The notes beneath the pieces are model-generated. The model was given only the letters and a program-made list of their open reading frames with translations. It was not told the DNA's origin and did no database searches. A stretch of 64,000 bases of DNA from an uncultured Caldilineaceae bacterium (lineage in GTDB: Bacteria > Chloroflexota > Anaerolineae > Caldilineales > Caldilineaceae), in assembly GCA_951813625.1 (NCBI GenBank), contig CATOTS010000002.1, positions 62,001 to 126,000 of the forward strand. The letters are read 5' to 3'. Numbering within the stretch: position 1 is the stretch's first letter; each line of letters begins with the position of its first letter. The position numbers and the translations under genes are program-made. Shown here piece after piece: positions 45,008-54,478 of this stretch.

Positions 45008-45045
45008 GTGGATAGTGGACAGCTTCGATTCTGTTCACTATCCAC
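45008..45045 (+). other. Stem-loop between binding-protein and DppB genes
   Basis: GTGGATAGTGGACAG (45008-45022) pairs with CTGTTCACTATCCAC (45031-45045) around an 8-base loop. The only mismatch becomes a G-U pair in RNA. The right arm runs into three tandem copies of CTATCCA up to 45060, just before the DppB start. It probably protects or attenuates the mRNA between the two genes. Confidence 0.6.
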
Positions 45046-45063
45046 TATCCACTATCCACTGAC

Positions 45064-46026
45064 ATGATTCCCTACATTGCCCGCCGCCTTCTCCAAGGTC
45101 TTGTCGTGATCGTGCTGATCAGTGTGATCACGTTCATTGTCATGCGCCTGATGCCGGGCGACCCGGCCTATCTGCTGCTGGGCGAAGGCGAAATCCGCAT
45201 CAGCGCGGAGCAGATCGAGGCGATTCGGCGGCGCTGGGGGTTGGATCGACCCTACCACGAGCAGTACCTGGTCTGGGGGTGGAATCTGCTGCGCGGTGAT
45301 TTCGGCGATTCTCTGATCCGGACAGGCATTCCCGTTCGGCAGATGATCTTCGAGACGATTCCGGTGACGGCCAAGCTGAATGTCATTTCGCTGGCGCTGG
45401 CGCTGGCGGTCGCGATTCCGGCCGGTATCGTTGCCGGGGTGCGGCGCAACTCACCATTTGACTACAGCACCGCGGTGGGTTCGACGCTGGGCGTGGCGCT
45501 GCCCAACTTCTGGTTGGGATTGATGCTGATCGTGTTGTTCGCGCTCTACGTGCCGCGCTGGTTCGGCGAGCTGCCGCTGGTCGGCCGCATTCCGCCATTC
45601 GGACTGCGTTCGTGGCAGGGCTACATCCTGCCGGTCCTGGTGCTGACGACCGAACAGATGGCTGTCATGACGCGTGTCATGCGCGCGTCGACGCTCGAGG
45701 TGCTGGGGCAGGACTATGTGCGTACGGCGTACGCCAAGGGTCTGCCGAATATGACTGTGCTGGTCCGCCACGCGGTGCGCAATGCGCTGCTGCCGGTGGT
45801 GACGGTGATCGGATTTCGCGTCGCATTCATTCTGAGCGGCACTATTGTTGTGGAGACCGTCTTTGCGTTGCCGGGCATTGGACGCCTCTTCACCGATTCG
45901 GTCTTCCGCCTCGACTACCAGGTTGTGCAGTCGCTTGTCGTCGTACTGGCGGTGCTGGTCGTGGCGGTGAACCTGTTGACCGACCTGACCTACGCGATTA
46001 TTGATCCCCGTATTCGTATCGGGTAG
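45064..46026 (+). CDS. Peptide-type ABC permease (DppB family)
   Basis: A 320-residue permease. The N-terminus MIPYIARRLLQGLVVIVLISV is the first membrane helix of DppB/OppB proteins. GDPAYLLLGEGEIRISAEQI is the usual external loop, and the EAA loop is VRTAYAKGLPNMTVLVRHAVRNALLPVV. No Shine-Dalgarno sequence precedes the ATG; the start lies right after a run of CTATCCA repeats, so translation may depend on the upstream gene. It pairs with the DppC homologue 23 bases downstream. Confidence 0.92.
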   Translation: MIPYIARRLLQGLVVIVLISVITFIVMRLMPGDPAYLLLGEGEIRISAEQIEAIRRRWGLDRPYHEQYLVWGWNLLRGDFGDSLIRTGIPVRQMIFETIPVTAKLNVISLALALAVAIPAGIVAGVRRNSPFDYSTAVGSTLGVALPNFWLGLMLIVLFALYVPRWFGELPLVGRIPPFGLRSWQGYILPVLVLTTEQMAVMTRVMRASTLEVLGQDYVRTAYAKGLPNMTVLVRHAVRNALLPVVTVIGFRVAFILSGTIVVETVFALPGIGRLFTDSVFRLDYQVVQSLVVVLAVLVVAVNLLTDLTYAIIDPRIRIG

Positions 46027-46049
46027 TTTGGACTGACGCGATACTACAA

Positions 46050-46949
46050 ATGACGCCCTCAACAACTGACGAGGCAAACGCCTCGCTAATCGCCGAAACC
46101 GCCCGCCGTTCCGAGTGGAGCCAATCGTGGCGGCGTTTTCGCGCCAACCGCATCGCGGTCGGCGGGCTGATAGTAATCCTGCTGCTGGTGCTGCTGGCGG
46201 TCTTCGCGCCCCTGTTTTCGCCGTACGATCCGATTGAAGATGTCTTCAGGGGGATGCGCGGCGGCAGTCCGACCGCGGCCCATCCATTCGGCTTCGATCA
46301 TTTGGGGCGAGACCTGCTCAGCCGGCTGATTTTCGGCACGCGTGTCGCGCTGCTGGTGGGGCTGATCGCGACCGGCATCGCGGTTTCGATCGGCGTGGTG
46401 GTGGGCGCGGCGGCCGGCTTCTTCGGCAGCTGGGCCGATATGCTGATTTCCAGAGTGATCGACACGCTGATGGCCTTTCCCATCATCGCGCTGCTGGTTG
46501 TGCTGGCCGCGGTGCTCGGGCCGAGCCTCACCACGACGATCCTTGTTATCGGTGTGACCGGCTGGGCGCGCTTTGCCCGCGTGGTGCGGGCCGACGTGAT
46601 GTCGTTGAAGGCGACCGATTTTGTCACCGCGGCGCGCTCGGTCGGCGTGCGCGACTGGCGCATCATCTGGCGGCATCTGCTGCCCAACGTGATGGGTCCG
46701 GTTATCGTTTTGGCAACGCTGGGCATTGGGGGCATCATTATTCTGGAGTCGGCGCTCTCCTTCCTTGGTCTGGGCATCCGTCCGCCGGACCCGTCGTGGG
46801 GGCGTACATTGGCCGATGGACGCGACTCGATCTTGCGTTATCCTCATATTTCCTTCTTTCCCGGCCTGATGATCGTTATCACAGTGCTGGCGTTCAACTT
46901 TCTGGGCGACGGCCTGCGTGACGCACTCGATCCGAGAGAGAGGGACTAG
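46050..46949 (+). CDS. Peptide-type ABC permease (DppC family)
   Basis: A 299-residue permease. It has the N-terminal helix preceded by RRFRANRIAVGG, the AHPFGFDHLGRDLLSRLIFG block that is diagnostic of DppC/OppC, and the EAA loop VTAARSVGVRDWRIIWRHLLPNVMGP. The usual DppD and DppF ATPase genes do not follow; a ribose-type importer does. The ATPase must therefore come from another locus or, less likely, from the ATPase at 48110. Confidence 0.93.
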   Translation: MTPSTTDEANASLIAETARRSEWSQSWRRFRANRIAVGGLIVILLLVLLAVFAPLFSPYDPIEDVFRGMRGGSPTAAHPFGFDHLGRDLLSRLIFGTRVALLVGLIATGIAVSIGVVVGAAAGFFGSWADMLISRVIDTLMAFPIIALLVVLAAVLGPSLTTTILVIGVTGWARFARVVRADVMSLKATDFVTAARSVGVRDWRIIWRHLLPNVMGPVIVLATLGIGGIIILESALSFLGLGIRPPDPSWGRTLADGRDSILRYPHISFFPGLMIVITVLAFNFLGDGLRDALDPRERD

Positions 46950-46987
46950 ATTGATTGGTCGACATAAGTATCCAGAAGGAGAAACAA

Positions 46988-48067
46988 ATGAAGAAACAGT
47001 CTAAACGATTCACAATTGTTGCGCTGCTGCTGACGGCTGTGCTGGCGCTGAGCGCGTGTGTGGGCGTGGCGCCGGCGGACGGCGGCATGGCAACCGACGA
47101 CAGCATGGAAGAAGAGGGCGGCTACGTTGTCGGCGTGAGCAACACGCTCGTTGGCAACGGCTGGCGTGAGCAGATGATCTGTGCGATCAAGGCCGAGGCG
47201 ACTGCGAGCGGGCTTGTCGACAGCGTCATCGTTGTCAACCGCAACGGCGGTCCTACCGAGCAGATCGCCGACCTGGAGGGGCTGATCTCGCAGGGTGTTG
47301 ACGCGATCATTCTCAACCCGACCGACCGTGAGGGCCTGAACGCGGTGATCGAAGCGGCGATTGCGCAGGGTATCGTCGTCGTCGCGGTCGATCAGGCGGT
47401 TACGGCTGAAGGCGCCTATGTCGCCACCAATGACCAGACCGCGTATGCGCAGCTCGGCGCCGAGTGGCTGTTCGAGCAGCTGGGCGGCGCGGGCAAGGTC
47501 GTGGAGATGCGCGGCATCGACGGTGTACCCGCCGACACTGACCGTCACAACGGCTTCATGGCCGCACTGGAGAACTATCCCGACATAGAGGTCGTTGCCT
47601 CGACCTTCACCGGCTGGGATCCTTCGACGGGCGCGCAGCAGGCGCTCGACCTGATCACCACACAGGAGATCGACGGGATCTGGACTTCCGGCATCGACTA
47701 TCCGGTCGTGGAGCAGTTCCAGGTCGCCGATGTTGACTACGTTCCGATCGTCGGCGCCGATAACAACGGCTTTGTCGAGCAGCTGATCAACCTGGCAGGC
47801 GATGGCCTGGTCGGCGCAGCGGTGACGAATCCGCCCGCGATAGGCGCCGTCGGCATGTCGATTGCCCTCGATGCGCTGACCGGCAATAACCCGCCGCATG
47901 AGACGATTCTCACACCGAAGGTGTTTACAACCGCCGATGTCGACGGGCTGACTGGGATCTACGCGCCCGACGAGCAGGTGGGCTGGAGCACCTACGTCGA
48001 TATCGAGCCGTACACGCATTACAACGGCAGCGCCGACGTCTCCGCGTGCGCTGCTCCTGGTGAATAG
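46988..48067 (+). CDS. Sugar ABC transporter substrate-binding lipoprotein (CUT2, ribose type)
   Basis: A 359-residue periplasmic-binding-protein-like lipoprotein of the ribose/AI-2 class. [20 protein letters not shown] is a Sec signal with lipobox ALSAC (Cys 24), unlike the Tat signals of the other four binding proteins in the window. The mature part starts [18 protein letters not shown] and has the hinge-region [25 protein letters not shown] precedes the ATG at 46988. It is followed by the matching ATPase and two permeases. The sugar is unknown. Confidence 0.93.
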   Translation: MKKQSKRFTIVALLLTAVLALSACVGVAPADGGMATDDSMEEEGGYVVGVSNTLVGNGWREQMICAIKAEATASGLVDSVIVVNRNGGPTEQIADLEGLISQGVDAIILNPTDREGLNAVIEAAIAQGIVVVAVDQAVTAEGAYVATNDQTAYAQLGAEWLFEQLGGAGKVVEMRGIDGVPADTDRHNGFMAALENYPDIEVVASTFTGWDPSTGAQQALDLITTQEIDGIWTSGIDYPVVEQFQVADVDYVPIVGADNNGFVEQLINLAGDGLVGAAVTNPPAIGAVGMSIALDALTGNNPPHETILTPKVFTTADVDGLTGIYAPDEQVGWSTYVDIEPYTHYNGSADVSACAAPGE

Positions 48068-48109
48068 GCTGTTTTCCTCGCAAGGGGCGGGGCGTTCTAC
48101 GGTCTGCCT

Positions 48110-49648
48110 ATGACCGCGTCCCGTCCCCTGCTGGAGACCGTCAATATTGCGAAATCGTATGGATCCGTCGTGGCGCTGGAGGCGGCAGACTTTGCCGTGC
48201 GCCGCGGCGAGATCCATGCCCTATTGGGCGCGAACGGAGCCGGCAAGAGCACCTTGGTAAAGATCCTCGCCGGCGTCCACCTGGCTGACTCCGGCGAACT
48301 GTTTGTCGATGGAACCCCGATGCAGTTCCACGCCCCGGTGGATGCGATGGCAGTCGGCATTGGGACAGTCTTCCAGGACCCGGCGCTGATTCCCGACCTC
48401 ACCCTAAAACAGAACCTGCAGTTGAGCGAGATCGACGAGCCGGCCTTTGTCAGCTGGCTTGGCTGGTTCGATCTAGGCCAGCTCGATTTGGACGCGCTGG
48501 TGCACGAACTGCCGCTCGAGACGCTGCGCGTGGTCGACTTGGCGCGCGCCCTGGCCCGCGACCCGCAGGTGCTGCTGTTGGACGAAATCACGGCGGCGCT
48601 GACCGCCGACCAGGCCGAGCGGGTTTTCGCACTGCTGGCGCACTGGAAAGAGCTGGGCCGCGCCGGCGTGCTCATCACCCACCGGCTGGCCGAGGTGCTG
48701 CGGATATGTGACCGCGCGACTATACTGCGCGACGGGCGCAACGTGGCGCTTTTTGAACCGGGCAAGGAAGCGGACGCGTCCAACGGTTCGTCCACGGGCA
48801 CAATGCAGGATGTGGGCGAGCATGAGTTGGTCGAGGCAATGCTCGGTGCGGAAGTTCGAGAGGAACGATTTGAGGAGAGTGGGAGCGAAACCTCTGCATC
48901 CGAAGTTCGCTCGATCGCGGACGAAATCGCGTTCGCAGCGAGAGGTCTGAGCTCCGGCGAGGTTGTGCGCGACATCTCGTTTGAAGTGCGGCGCGGAGAA
49001 ATCCTCGGCCTTGTGGCGCTGGAGGGCCAGGGGCAGGAGCGCCTGTTCAGCCTACTTTCGGGGGACCGGCGACCGACGGCGGGTGAAATCCAGGTCGGCG
49101 GCGCGCAGAGAGGCTGGGGCGGGCCCTACGATGCCGTCAGCGACGGTGTCGTCCTCATTCCGGGCGACAGGCTGCTGTCGTTGCTGCCGAATCTTCCCGT
49201 GCGTCAGAACCTGGTCGTTCCTCTCTTCAACCGCATTCGTGAATGGCTGCGCATCCCGCAAGATGAACGCAAACGGGTGTTGAATGCGATCGACCGGCTC
49301 TCGATCGATACCAGGGCGGCTTCGCAGGTGCGCCGGCTCTCCGGCGGCAATCAGCAGAAGATTGCGATAGGCCGCTGGCTGGTTGCCGGTTTCCGCACGT
49401 TGCTCTGTTTCGACCCGACGCGGGGAATCGATGTTCAGACCAAGCGGGAGATATACGCCCTGCTGCGCGAACTGGCCGGCAACGGCGCCGCCATCCTGCT
49501 CTACACAAGTGAACTTGCCGAGATTCAACTGGTGTGCGACCGTGTCCTGGTGATGCACGACGGGCGCATTGTCGACGAACAGGAGGCCGCGCGGGCGACC
49601 GAGTCCACGCTGTTGACCGCCGCGCATGGACTGGAGGCTGCCGTATGA
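48110..49648 (+). CDS. Sugar ABC transporter ATPase (CUT2, RbsA-like, tandem ATPase domains)
   Basis: A 512-residue protein with two ATPase domains. Domain 1 has Walker A GANGAGKSTLVKIL and Walker B LLLDEITAAL, but its signature motif is degenerate (ELPLETLRVVDLARA instead of LSxGQ). Domain 2 has a degenerate Walker A (VALEGQGQERLFSLL) and an intact signature RLSGGNQQKIAIGRWL; its Walker B reads LLCFDPTRGID. The two half-sites are thus complementary, as in the EGQGQ subgroup of RbsA-like ATPases. A low-complexity Gly/Ser/Glu linker (around 220-265) separates the domains. The ATGA overlap with the next gene implies coupled translation. Confidence 0.92.
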   Translation: MTASRPLLETVNIAKSYGSVVALEAADFAVRRGEIHALLGANGAGKSTLVKILAGVHLADSGELFVDGTPMQFHAPVDAMAVGIGTVFQDPALIPDLTLKQNLQLSEIDEPAFVSWLGWFDLGQLDLDALVHELPLETLRVVDLARALARDPQVLLLDEITAALTADQAERVFALLAHWKELGRAGVLITHRLAEVLRICDRATILRDGRNVALFEPGKEADASNGSSTGTMQDVGEHELVEAMLGAEVREERFEESGSETSASEVRSIADEIAFAARGLSSGEVVRDISFEVRRGEILGLVALEGQGQERLFSLLSGDRRPTAGEIQVGGAQRGWGGPYDAVSDGVVLIPGDRLLSLLPNLPVRQNLVVPLFNRIREWLRIPQDERKRVLNAIDRLSIDTRAASQVRRLSGGNQQKIAIGRWLVAGFRTLLCFDPTRGIDVQTKREIYALLRELAGNGAAILLYTSELAEIQLVCDRVLVMHDGRIVDEQEAARATESTLLTAAHGLEAAV

Positions 49649-50649
49649 TTTCGGCCGTCCGGTCGGCGGGAGCGGTCGTGTGGAGCCGCGGGTTGGCGCG
49701 CCACAGCTGGACAGTGGGCGTCTGGCTGCTGTTGAGCGTACTGCTCGTCTGGTACGCAACGCTGATTCCCGTATTCGGCCAGTTCCAGGTCACCTCGATC
49801 AGCAAGAACAGCCTGCCTCTGGTCTATCTTGCGATTGGACAGGCGATCATCGTCATCGCCGGTGGGATCGATCTCTCGCTGGGGGGGCTGCTGCTGCTGA
49901 GCAACGCGCTGGCCGCCCGATTCATGGAGGACCAGCCGTTCGCAATGGTGCTCCTCGTCGCGCTTCTTCTGATCGCCGGCCTCGCCCTTCTCAACGCGCT
50001 GGTCGGCTATGTGATCAGTATCTCAGGCGTGCCGGACATCGTGGTCACGCTGGCGACCGGCTATATCTGGTCGGGCATTGCTCTCTGGGTCCTGCCGTCG
50101 CCGGGCGGAGGCACGGCGCCCGAGTTTCGCTGGCTGTTCACCGGTGCCGAGTCGGGTATCGGCGGCACCTACGTCATGCCGATTCTGATGATGCTGGTCC
50201 CGGCGCTCGTTGTCTTTTTCCTGTCGCGGCAGACGCGCATTGGCCTGGCGATTTACGCAATCGGCAGTGACGACACAGCCGCCCGCCTGGCCGGACTCGA
50301 CGTGCGGCGGGCAAAAATGGCCTCCTACGCCATCGGCGGCGCGCTGGCTGCGCTGGCCGGGCTGGCGACGGTGGCGCTCACCGGCACCGGCGATCCCCGT
50401 TTCAGCGTCGGCGCCAACGCTACACTGAACAGTGTGGCCGCAGTCGTCCTCGGCGGCATCGCGCTCGTTGGTGGCACGGGCCTGGTGCTGGGCGCGGTCG
50501 CGGCCGGTGTGATCCTGATCATGCTCAACCCGATCCTGAGCGCAATGGGCATCGATCCGAACAACGCCCAGATCATACAGGGGCTTCTGATCGCCGGCGT
50601 GATGATGGTCGGCGGCCTGGTCACGCTGCTGCGGGAGCGTTCGGCATGA
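49645..50649 (+). CDS. Sugar ABC permease (CUT2, RbsC-like), first copy
   Basis: A 334-residue permease with about eight to nine hydrophobic helices. IIVIAGGIDLSLGGLLLLSN is the diagnostic GGIDLS block of RbsC proteins. GLAIYAIGSDDTAARLAGLDV is the cytoplasmic loop that contacts the ATPase. The ATG at 49645 overlaps the ATPase stop by 4 bases. A longer frame exists upstream inside the ATPase gene and is rejected. Confidence 0.94.
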   Translation: MISAVRSAGAVVWSRGLARHSWTVGVWLLLSVLLVWYATLIPVFGQFQVTSISKNSLPLVYLAIGQAIIVIAGGIDLSLGGLLLLSNALAARFMEDQPFAMVLLVALLLIAGLALLNALVGYVISISGVPDIVVTLATGYIWSGIALWVLPSPGGGTAPEFRWLFTGAESGIGGTYVMPILMMLVPALVVFFLSRQTRIGLAIYAIGSDDTAARLAGLDVRRAKMASYAIGGALAALAGLATVALTGTGDPRFSVGANATLNSVAAVVLGGIALVGGTGLVLGAVAAGVILIMLNPILSAMGIDPNNAQIIQGLLIAGVMMVGGLVTLLRERSA

Positions 50650-51656
50650 GCCATTCTTCACCTCCGCCGCGCTCCGAAACCGAACATGTGCCGGCAACGG
50701 GGCTAGTTGCCCGCGCAGCTGCCCTTGTCTCCGAGCGGCCGACCATCGCCCTGAGCGGCACCCTCGTCATCCTTGTCATTGTTACCGGCATCATAGAGCC
50801 AAACTACCTTGCTGTCAGCGGCGTGCGCAACACGCTCCTCCAGGCGGCTCCGCTGGGAATTCTGGCCGGTGCGCAAACGATTCTCATGCTCACCGGCGGG
50901 ATCGACCTGTCGGTGACGATGGTGGCAACGGCTTCCGCCTACGTGGCCGCCAATCAGTCGCCCAGCGGCGCGGCGGTCGCAATTCTGCTTGGCGTGGTCG
51001 TCGGCCTGGTTGTGGGCAGCGCCAACGGTGTGGGCGTCGCCGTTTTCCGCGTCAATCCCTTGATCATGACGCTTGCCATGTCGGGGATACTTCTCGGTCT
51101 TTTCACCGCATGGGCCCAGACGATTCTCAAGGGCTCGACGCAGGTTGGCCCCTTCATCAAGCTGATCGGCGCCGGCTCTTTCCTGGGCAATCGCATACCC
51201 TACAGCGTGGTCGTTTGGGCAGTAATCGCCGCCGCGCTGATCTGGCTGCTGAGGAGGACCGGTTGGGGACGTCTGCTCTATGCCATTGGCGACAACGAGA
51301 TCGCCGTGCGTCTGGCCGGTGTGCGCGTTTGGCAGGTGCGCATCACCGCCTACATTGCAGCCGGCGTTCTTGGCTCGATTGGCGGCATCCTTCTCGGCGG
51401 CCGAACCGGCGCGGTAGACCTCCAGCTGGCCAACGCATTCCTGCTGCCGTCGGTGGCCGCGGCGGTGATCGGCGGCACGTCGATATTCGGCGGCGTCGGC
51501 GGCTACGCCGGCACGATTCTGGGCGCGCTGATCCTGAGCGTGCTCAACTCGATGCTCACCTTTCTCAACGTCGGGCAGGCGATCCAGCAGGTCGTCTACG
51601 GAGCGATCGTTTTGGCGCTGGCGTGGGGCTACGCCGGTCTGACCCGCAGGGCGTAG
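50646..51656 (+). CDS. Sugar ABC permease (CUT2, RbsC-like), second copy
   Basis: A 336-residue RbsC-like permease: TILMLTGGIDLSVTMVATAS block, GRLLYAIGDNEIAVRLAGVRV loop, and GGTSIFGGVGGYAGTILGAL near the end. It overlaps the first permease by an ATGA. The two differ enough to be an obligate heterodimer, as in several two-permease CUT2 systems. It is the last gene of the operon that starts at 43337. Confidence 0.94.
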   Translation: MSHSSPPPRSETEHVPATGLVARAAALVSERPTIALSGTLVILVIVTGIIEPNYLAVSGVRNTLLQAAPLGILAGAQTILMLTGGIDLSVTMVATASAYVAANQSPSGAAVAILLGVVVGLVVGSANGVGVAVFRVNPLIMTLAMSGILLGLFTAWAQTILKGSTQVGPFIKLIGAGSFLGNRIPYSVVVWAVIAAALIWLLRRTGWGRLLYAIGDNEIAVRLAGVRVWQVRITAYIAAGVLGSIGGILLGGRTGAVDLQLANAFLLPSVAAAVIGGTSIFGGVGGYAGTILGALILSVLNSMLTFLNVGQAIQQVVYGAIVLALAWGYAGLTRRA

Positions 51657-53199
51657 TGACAGTTTTCAATTTCTTGTTTCGTAACTACCAGGCCTGAATC
51701 TAGCAAACTTTTTCAATCACAGCCGAAAGCTGGCCAAACGCCGCTCTTCGTGTAAAATCGTGTCCTTCGTGGACCGTTGTGCAGTTGCAGGCTCAATTGT
51801 CAGGAAACTTGACGACCAAAGAACGCCATTTTGGGCAAGAGGCTTGGTAGTTACCCCGTTTTTTTCGAGAACCGTGCAAGAGCCCCGAACATCCACTACA
51901 CTGGATCCCACAACAGCCGATCGCACCCGATGCCCAGCCGCGCCGCCCTATATGCCACCAATGCAAACTGACGTCCCATCGCCGCCGCACCTGATATGCA
52001 TCTCTATCAAAATCACGATTTCGCCCAAAGGCAGTGCCGTGCGCACGTCCCGCCCCAGTTGCCTCCCCATCTGTCGCTAGCAGCCGCCTGCGGCCGGGTA
52101 GGCACTTGGGCTAGGAACTACCGCAAAGGGTTTTCTTCGTGTGAATTCGTGTAACTTCGTGGATCTATCTGAGAGGTTGAGAAAACCGAAGCTCTCGGCT
52201 TCATTTTGGAAGCAGCAAAACGCGAAATACACGCCCAAACAGTCCCAAACGATCCCAAATGTACCCACCAGTCCTACCTCCTCCCCCCAATTTTCCCAAG
52301 AATCCTGCAAGAGCCTTGGAATTGCGCTACACTGTTCCTTACAACCGGAAAACGCGCCCGCGCCCCCGCTCGCGCCAGCGGCCGGGTACCCACTTGGGCT
52401 AGGAACTACCGCAAAGGGTTTTCTTCGTGTGAATTCGTGTAACTTCGTGGATCTATCTGAGAGGTTGAGAGAACCGAAGCTCTTGGTTCTCTTGTGGAAT
52501 CAGCAAGAAAGCGAAATACACGCCCAAACAGTCCCAAACGATCCCAAATGCACCCACCAGTCCTCCCTCCTCCCCCAATTCTCCCAAGAATCCTGCAAGA
52601 GCCTTGGAATTGCGCTACACTGTTCCTTACAACCGGAAAACGCGCCCGCGCCACCAATCGCGCCCGCACATCCGTGAGAAAAGAAGTGCAAAAGGGTAAC
52701 TTTGCATGATTTTGGACGAATATAGGCGCCATAACATGCCGCAACGAGAGGATTTCGGACCGAAAAGGCAAAAGCCTGAAAACTGTGCTACCCTGCCATC
52801 ATCATGCCAAGCCAATCAAGGGATCCGGCCGCGATCGCGCCCAGTTCCGCCAATCTCGCCGCCCGACGCACCCCTCGCCAAAAGAAAAATAATTGGTCGA
52901 CATTGGGTAATATTGGCCGACACTGGTCGACTTCAGGCGACATATGTCCCCCCTTTTCCGCCAATTCAAGAGAGCTTCGATCCCATAAGTTTATCGATCC
53001 AGCCGACCACCATATCTGACGTACAAACACATGAACGAAGGTGCCAACCGCCGGTCGAACAAGGATAGTTTCGGGAGGATGAGAGAATCGAAACTCTCCG
53101 TTTCATACGGTCCGTCGTTTCGTTTCTTGTATTGTGTAACCTGCCCTGGCGAAGTAAGGTATGAACCGCCGAAGTAGAGAGTCATAGAGAGGAGATCAG
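51657..53199. other. 1.5-kb non-coding region rich in repeats
   Basis: No supported gene. 51745-51902 is a diverged copy of the repeat unit that is duplicated at 52093-52668, and 52760-52800 is a partial fourth copy. 52890-52955 has three spaced GGTCGAC/GGCCGAC boxes. Reading frames across the duplicated unit encode tandem copies of the same peptide and look like a by-product of the duplication. The region separates the transport operon from the Gfo/Idh/MocA gene. Confidence 0.5.
52093..52668 (+). repeat. Tandem duplication of a 288-base unit with promoter-like motifs
   Basis: Two copies (52093-52380 and 52381-52668) are nearly identical. Each begins GCCGGGTA, passes through CTTCGTGTGAATTCGTGTAA, and ends in GC-rich sequence. 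Each carries CTGCAA and TACACT separated by exactly 17 bases (52305-52333 and 52593-52621). In the diverged copy at 51745-51902 the same pair, GTGCAA and TACACT (51874-51902), also has a 17-base spacer although the sequence between them has changed. This conservation suggests real plus-strand promoters. The transcript, if any, is unknown. Confidence 0.6.
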
Positions 53200-54348
53200 A
53201 TGCGCGTATTCAATGTAGCCATCGTGGGCACAGGATTCATGGGGCCGGCGCATACGGAGGGGCTTCGGCGGCTGGGCATGAACGTGGCCGGCATCCTTGG
53301 CTCGTCGGCCGAAAAATCGCGCCGCGCCGCCGAAGAGCTGGGCATCCCCAGGGCGTACGGCAACTATTCCGAGTTGCTGGCCGACGGCGAGATCGAGGCC
53401 GTGCATATCACGTCGCCCAATCGCCACCATTACGAACAGGCGAGCGCGGCGCTCAGGGCGGGTAAGCATGTCCACTGCGAGAAGCCGCTGGCGATGACGT
53501 CGGCGGAATCCGGCGCGCTGTGCGACCTGGCGCGTGGGAGCGGGCTGGCCGCCGGCGTCAACTACAACATGCGCTTCTATCCTCTCAACTGGGAGGTGCG
53601 GGCGATGATCCGCAGCGGCGCCTTGGGCCGGATCAACTCGATCTACGGCAGCTATGTGCAGGACTGGCTGCTCTACCCGACCGATTACAACTGGCGCGTG
53701 CTGAGCGAGGAGGGCGGCAAGCTGCGCGCGGTCGCCGACATCGGCACGCATTGGCTGGACCTGGTGCAGTTCGTAACCGGTCTGTCGGTCAGCGGAGTAC
53801 AGGCCGATCTGAAGACCGTCTACCCGACGCGCCAGCGTCCAATTGGCGAGGTCGAGACCTTTTCGGCAAAGGTGGAGGAGATCGAGGCGACCGAGTCGAT
53901 AGCGATCGAGACCGAAGACAGCGGCGCGGCGCTGCTGCGGTTTGGCGACGGCGCCCACGGTTCGCTGTGGGTCTCGCAGATAACCGCTGGGCGCAAGAAC
54001 TGTCTGCGCTACGAGATCGCCGGCAGCGAGGCCACCGTCGCCTGGAACAGCGAGCAGCCCAACGAGCTGTGGATCGGTCATCGCAACGAGGCCAACCGGC
54101 ATCTTCTGCGCGACCCGGGCCTTGTCTCCGAGGACGCGCGCGCCCATATCGGCTATCCCGGCGGCCACAACGAGGGCTACGACGACTCCTTCAAGCACTC
54201 GTTCAAGTCTTTCTACGACTACATCGCGGCCGGGGATTTCAGCGCCCCCGAGCCCTTCCCCACCTTCGCCGACGGGCACAACGAGATCGTGCTGTGCGAG
54301 GCGATACTGGAGAGCCATGAGCAGGGGCGGTGGGTGGAGATTGGGTAG
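53200..54348 (+). CDS. Gfo/Idh/MocA family oxidoreductase
   Basis: A 382-residue NAD(P)-dependent dehydrogenase: Rossmann motif [17 protein letters not shown] at residues 5-21, the family E-K-P in [10 protein letters not shown], and a likely catalytic His region in [24 protein letters not shown] precedes the ATG. It is not closely similar to the dehydrogenase at 2976. Without the AT-richer island that follows, it would lie next to the TIM-barrel gene at 60515, giving a dehydrogenase-isomerase pair. Confidence 0.92.
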   Translation: MRVFNVAIVGTGFMGPAHTEGLRRLGMNVAGILGSSAEKSRRAAEELGIPRAYGNYSELLADGEIEAVHITSPNRHHYEQASAALRAGKHVHCEKPLAMTSAESGALCDLARGSGLAAGVNYNMRFYPLNWEVRAMIRSGALGRINSIYGSYVQDWLLYPTDYNWRVLSEEGGKLRAVADIGTHWLDLVQFVTGLSVSGVQADLKTVYPTRQRPIGEVETFSAKVEEIEATESIAIETEDSGAALLRFGDGAHGSLWVSQITAGRKNCLRYEIAGSEATVAWNSEQPNELWIGHRNEANRHLLRDPGLVSEDARAHIGYPGGHNEGYDDSFKHSFKSFYDYIAAGDFSAPEPFPTFADGHNEIVLCEAILESHEQGRWVEIG

Positions 54349-54478
54349 TCGGACCAACTGGAACCTTGAATCGAGATAGACTGAGAAGTACTCTACTGGG
54401 TCGGAGTCAGATGATGAATACCTTGCGGCATAGGATTGCAATCAATTTACGAGTTTTTTGCAAGGAAACGCAATTGAC

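Noticed and set aside
52141..52677. 178-codon frame across the 288-base duplication
   Set aside because: The product is two copies of the same peptide because the DNA is duplicated, the copies use different frames after an indel, and no ribosome-binding site is present.
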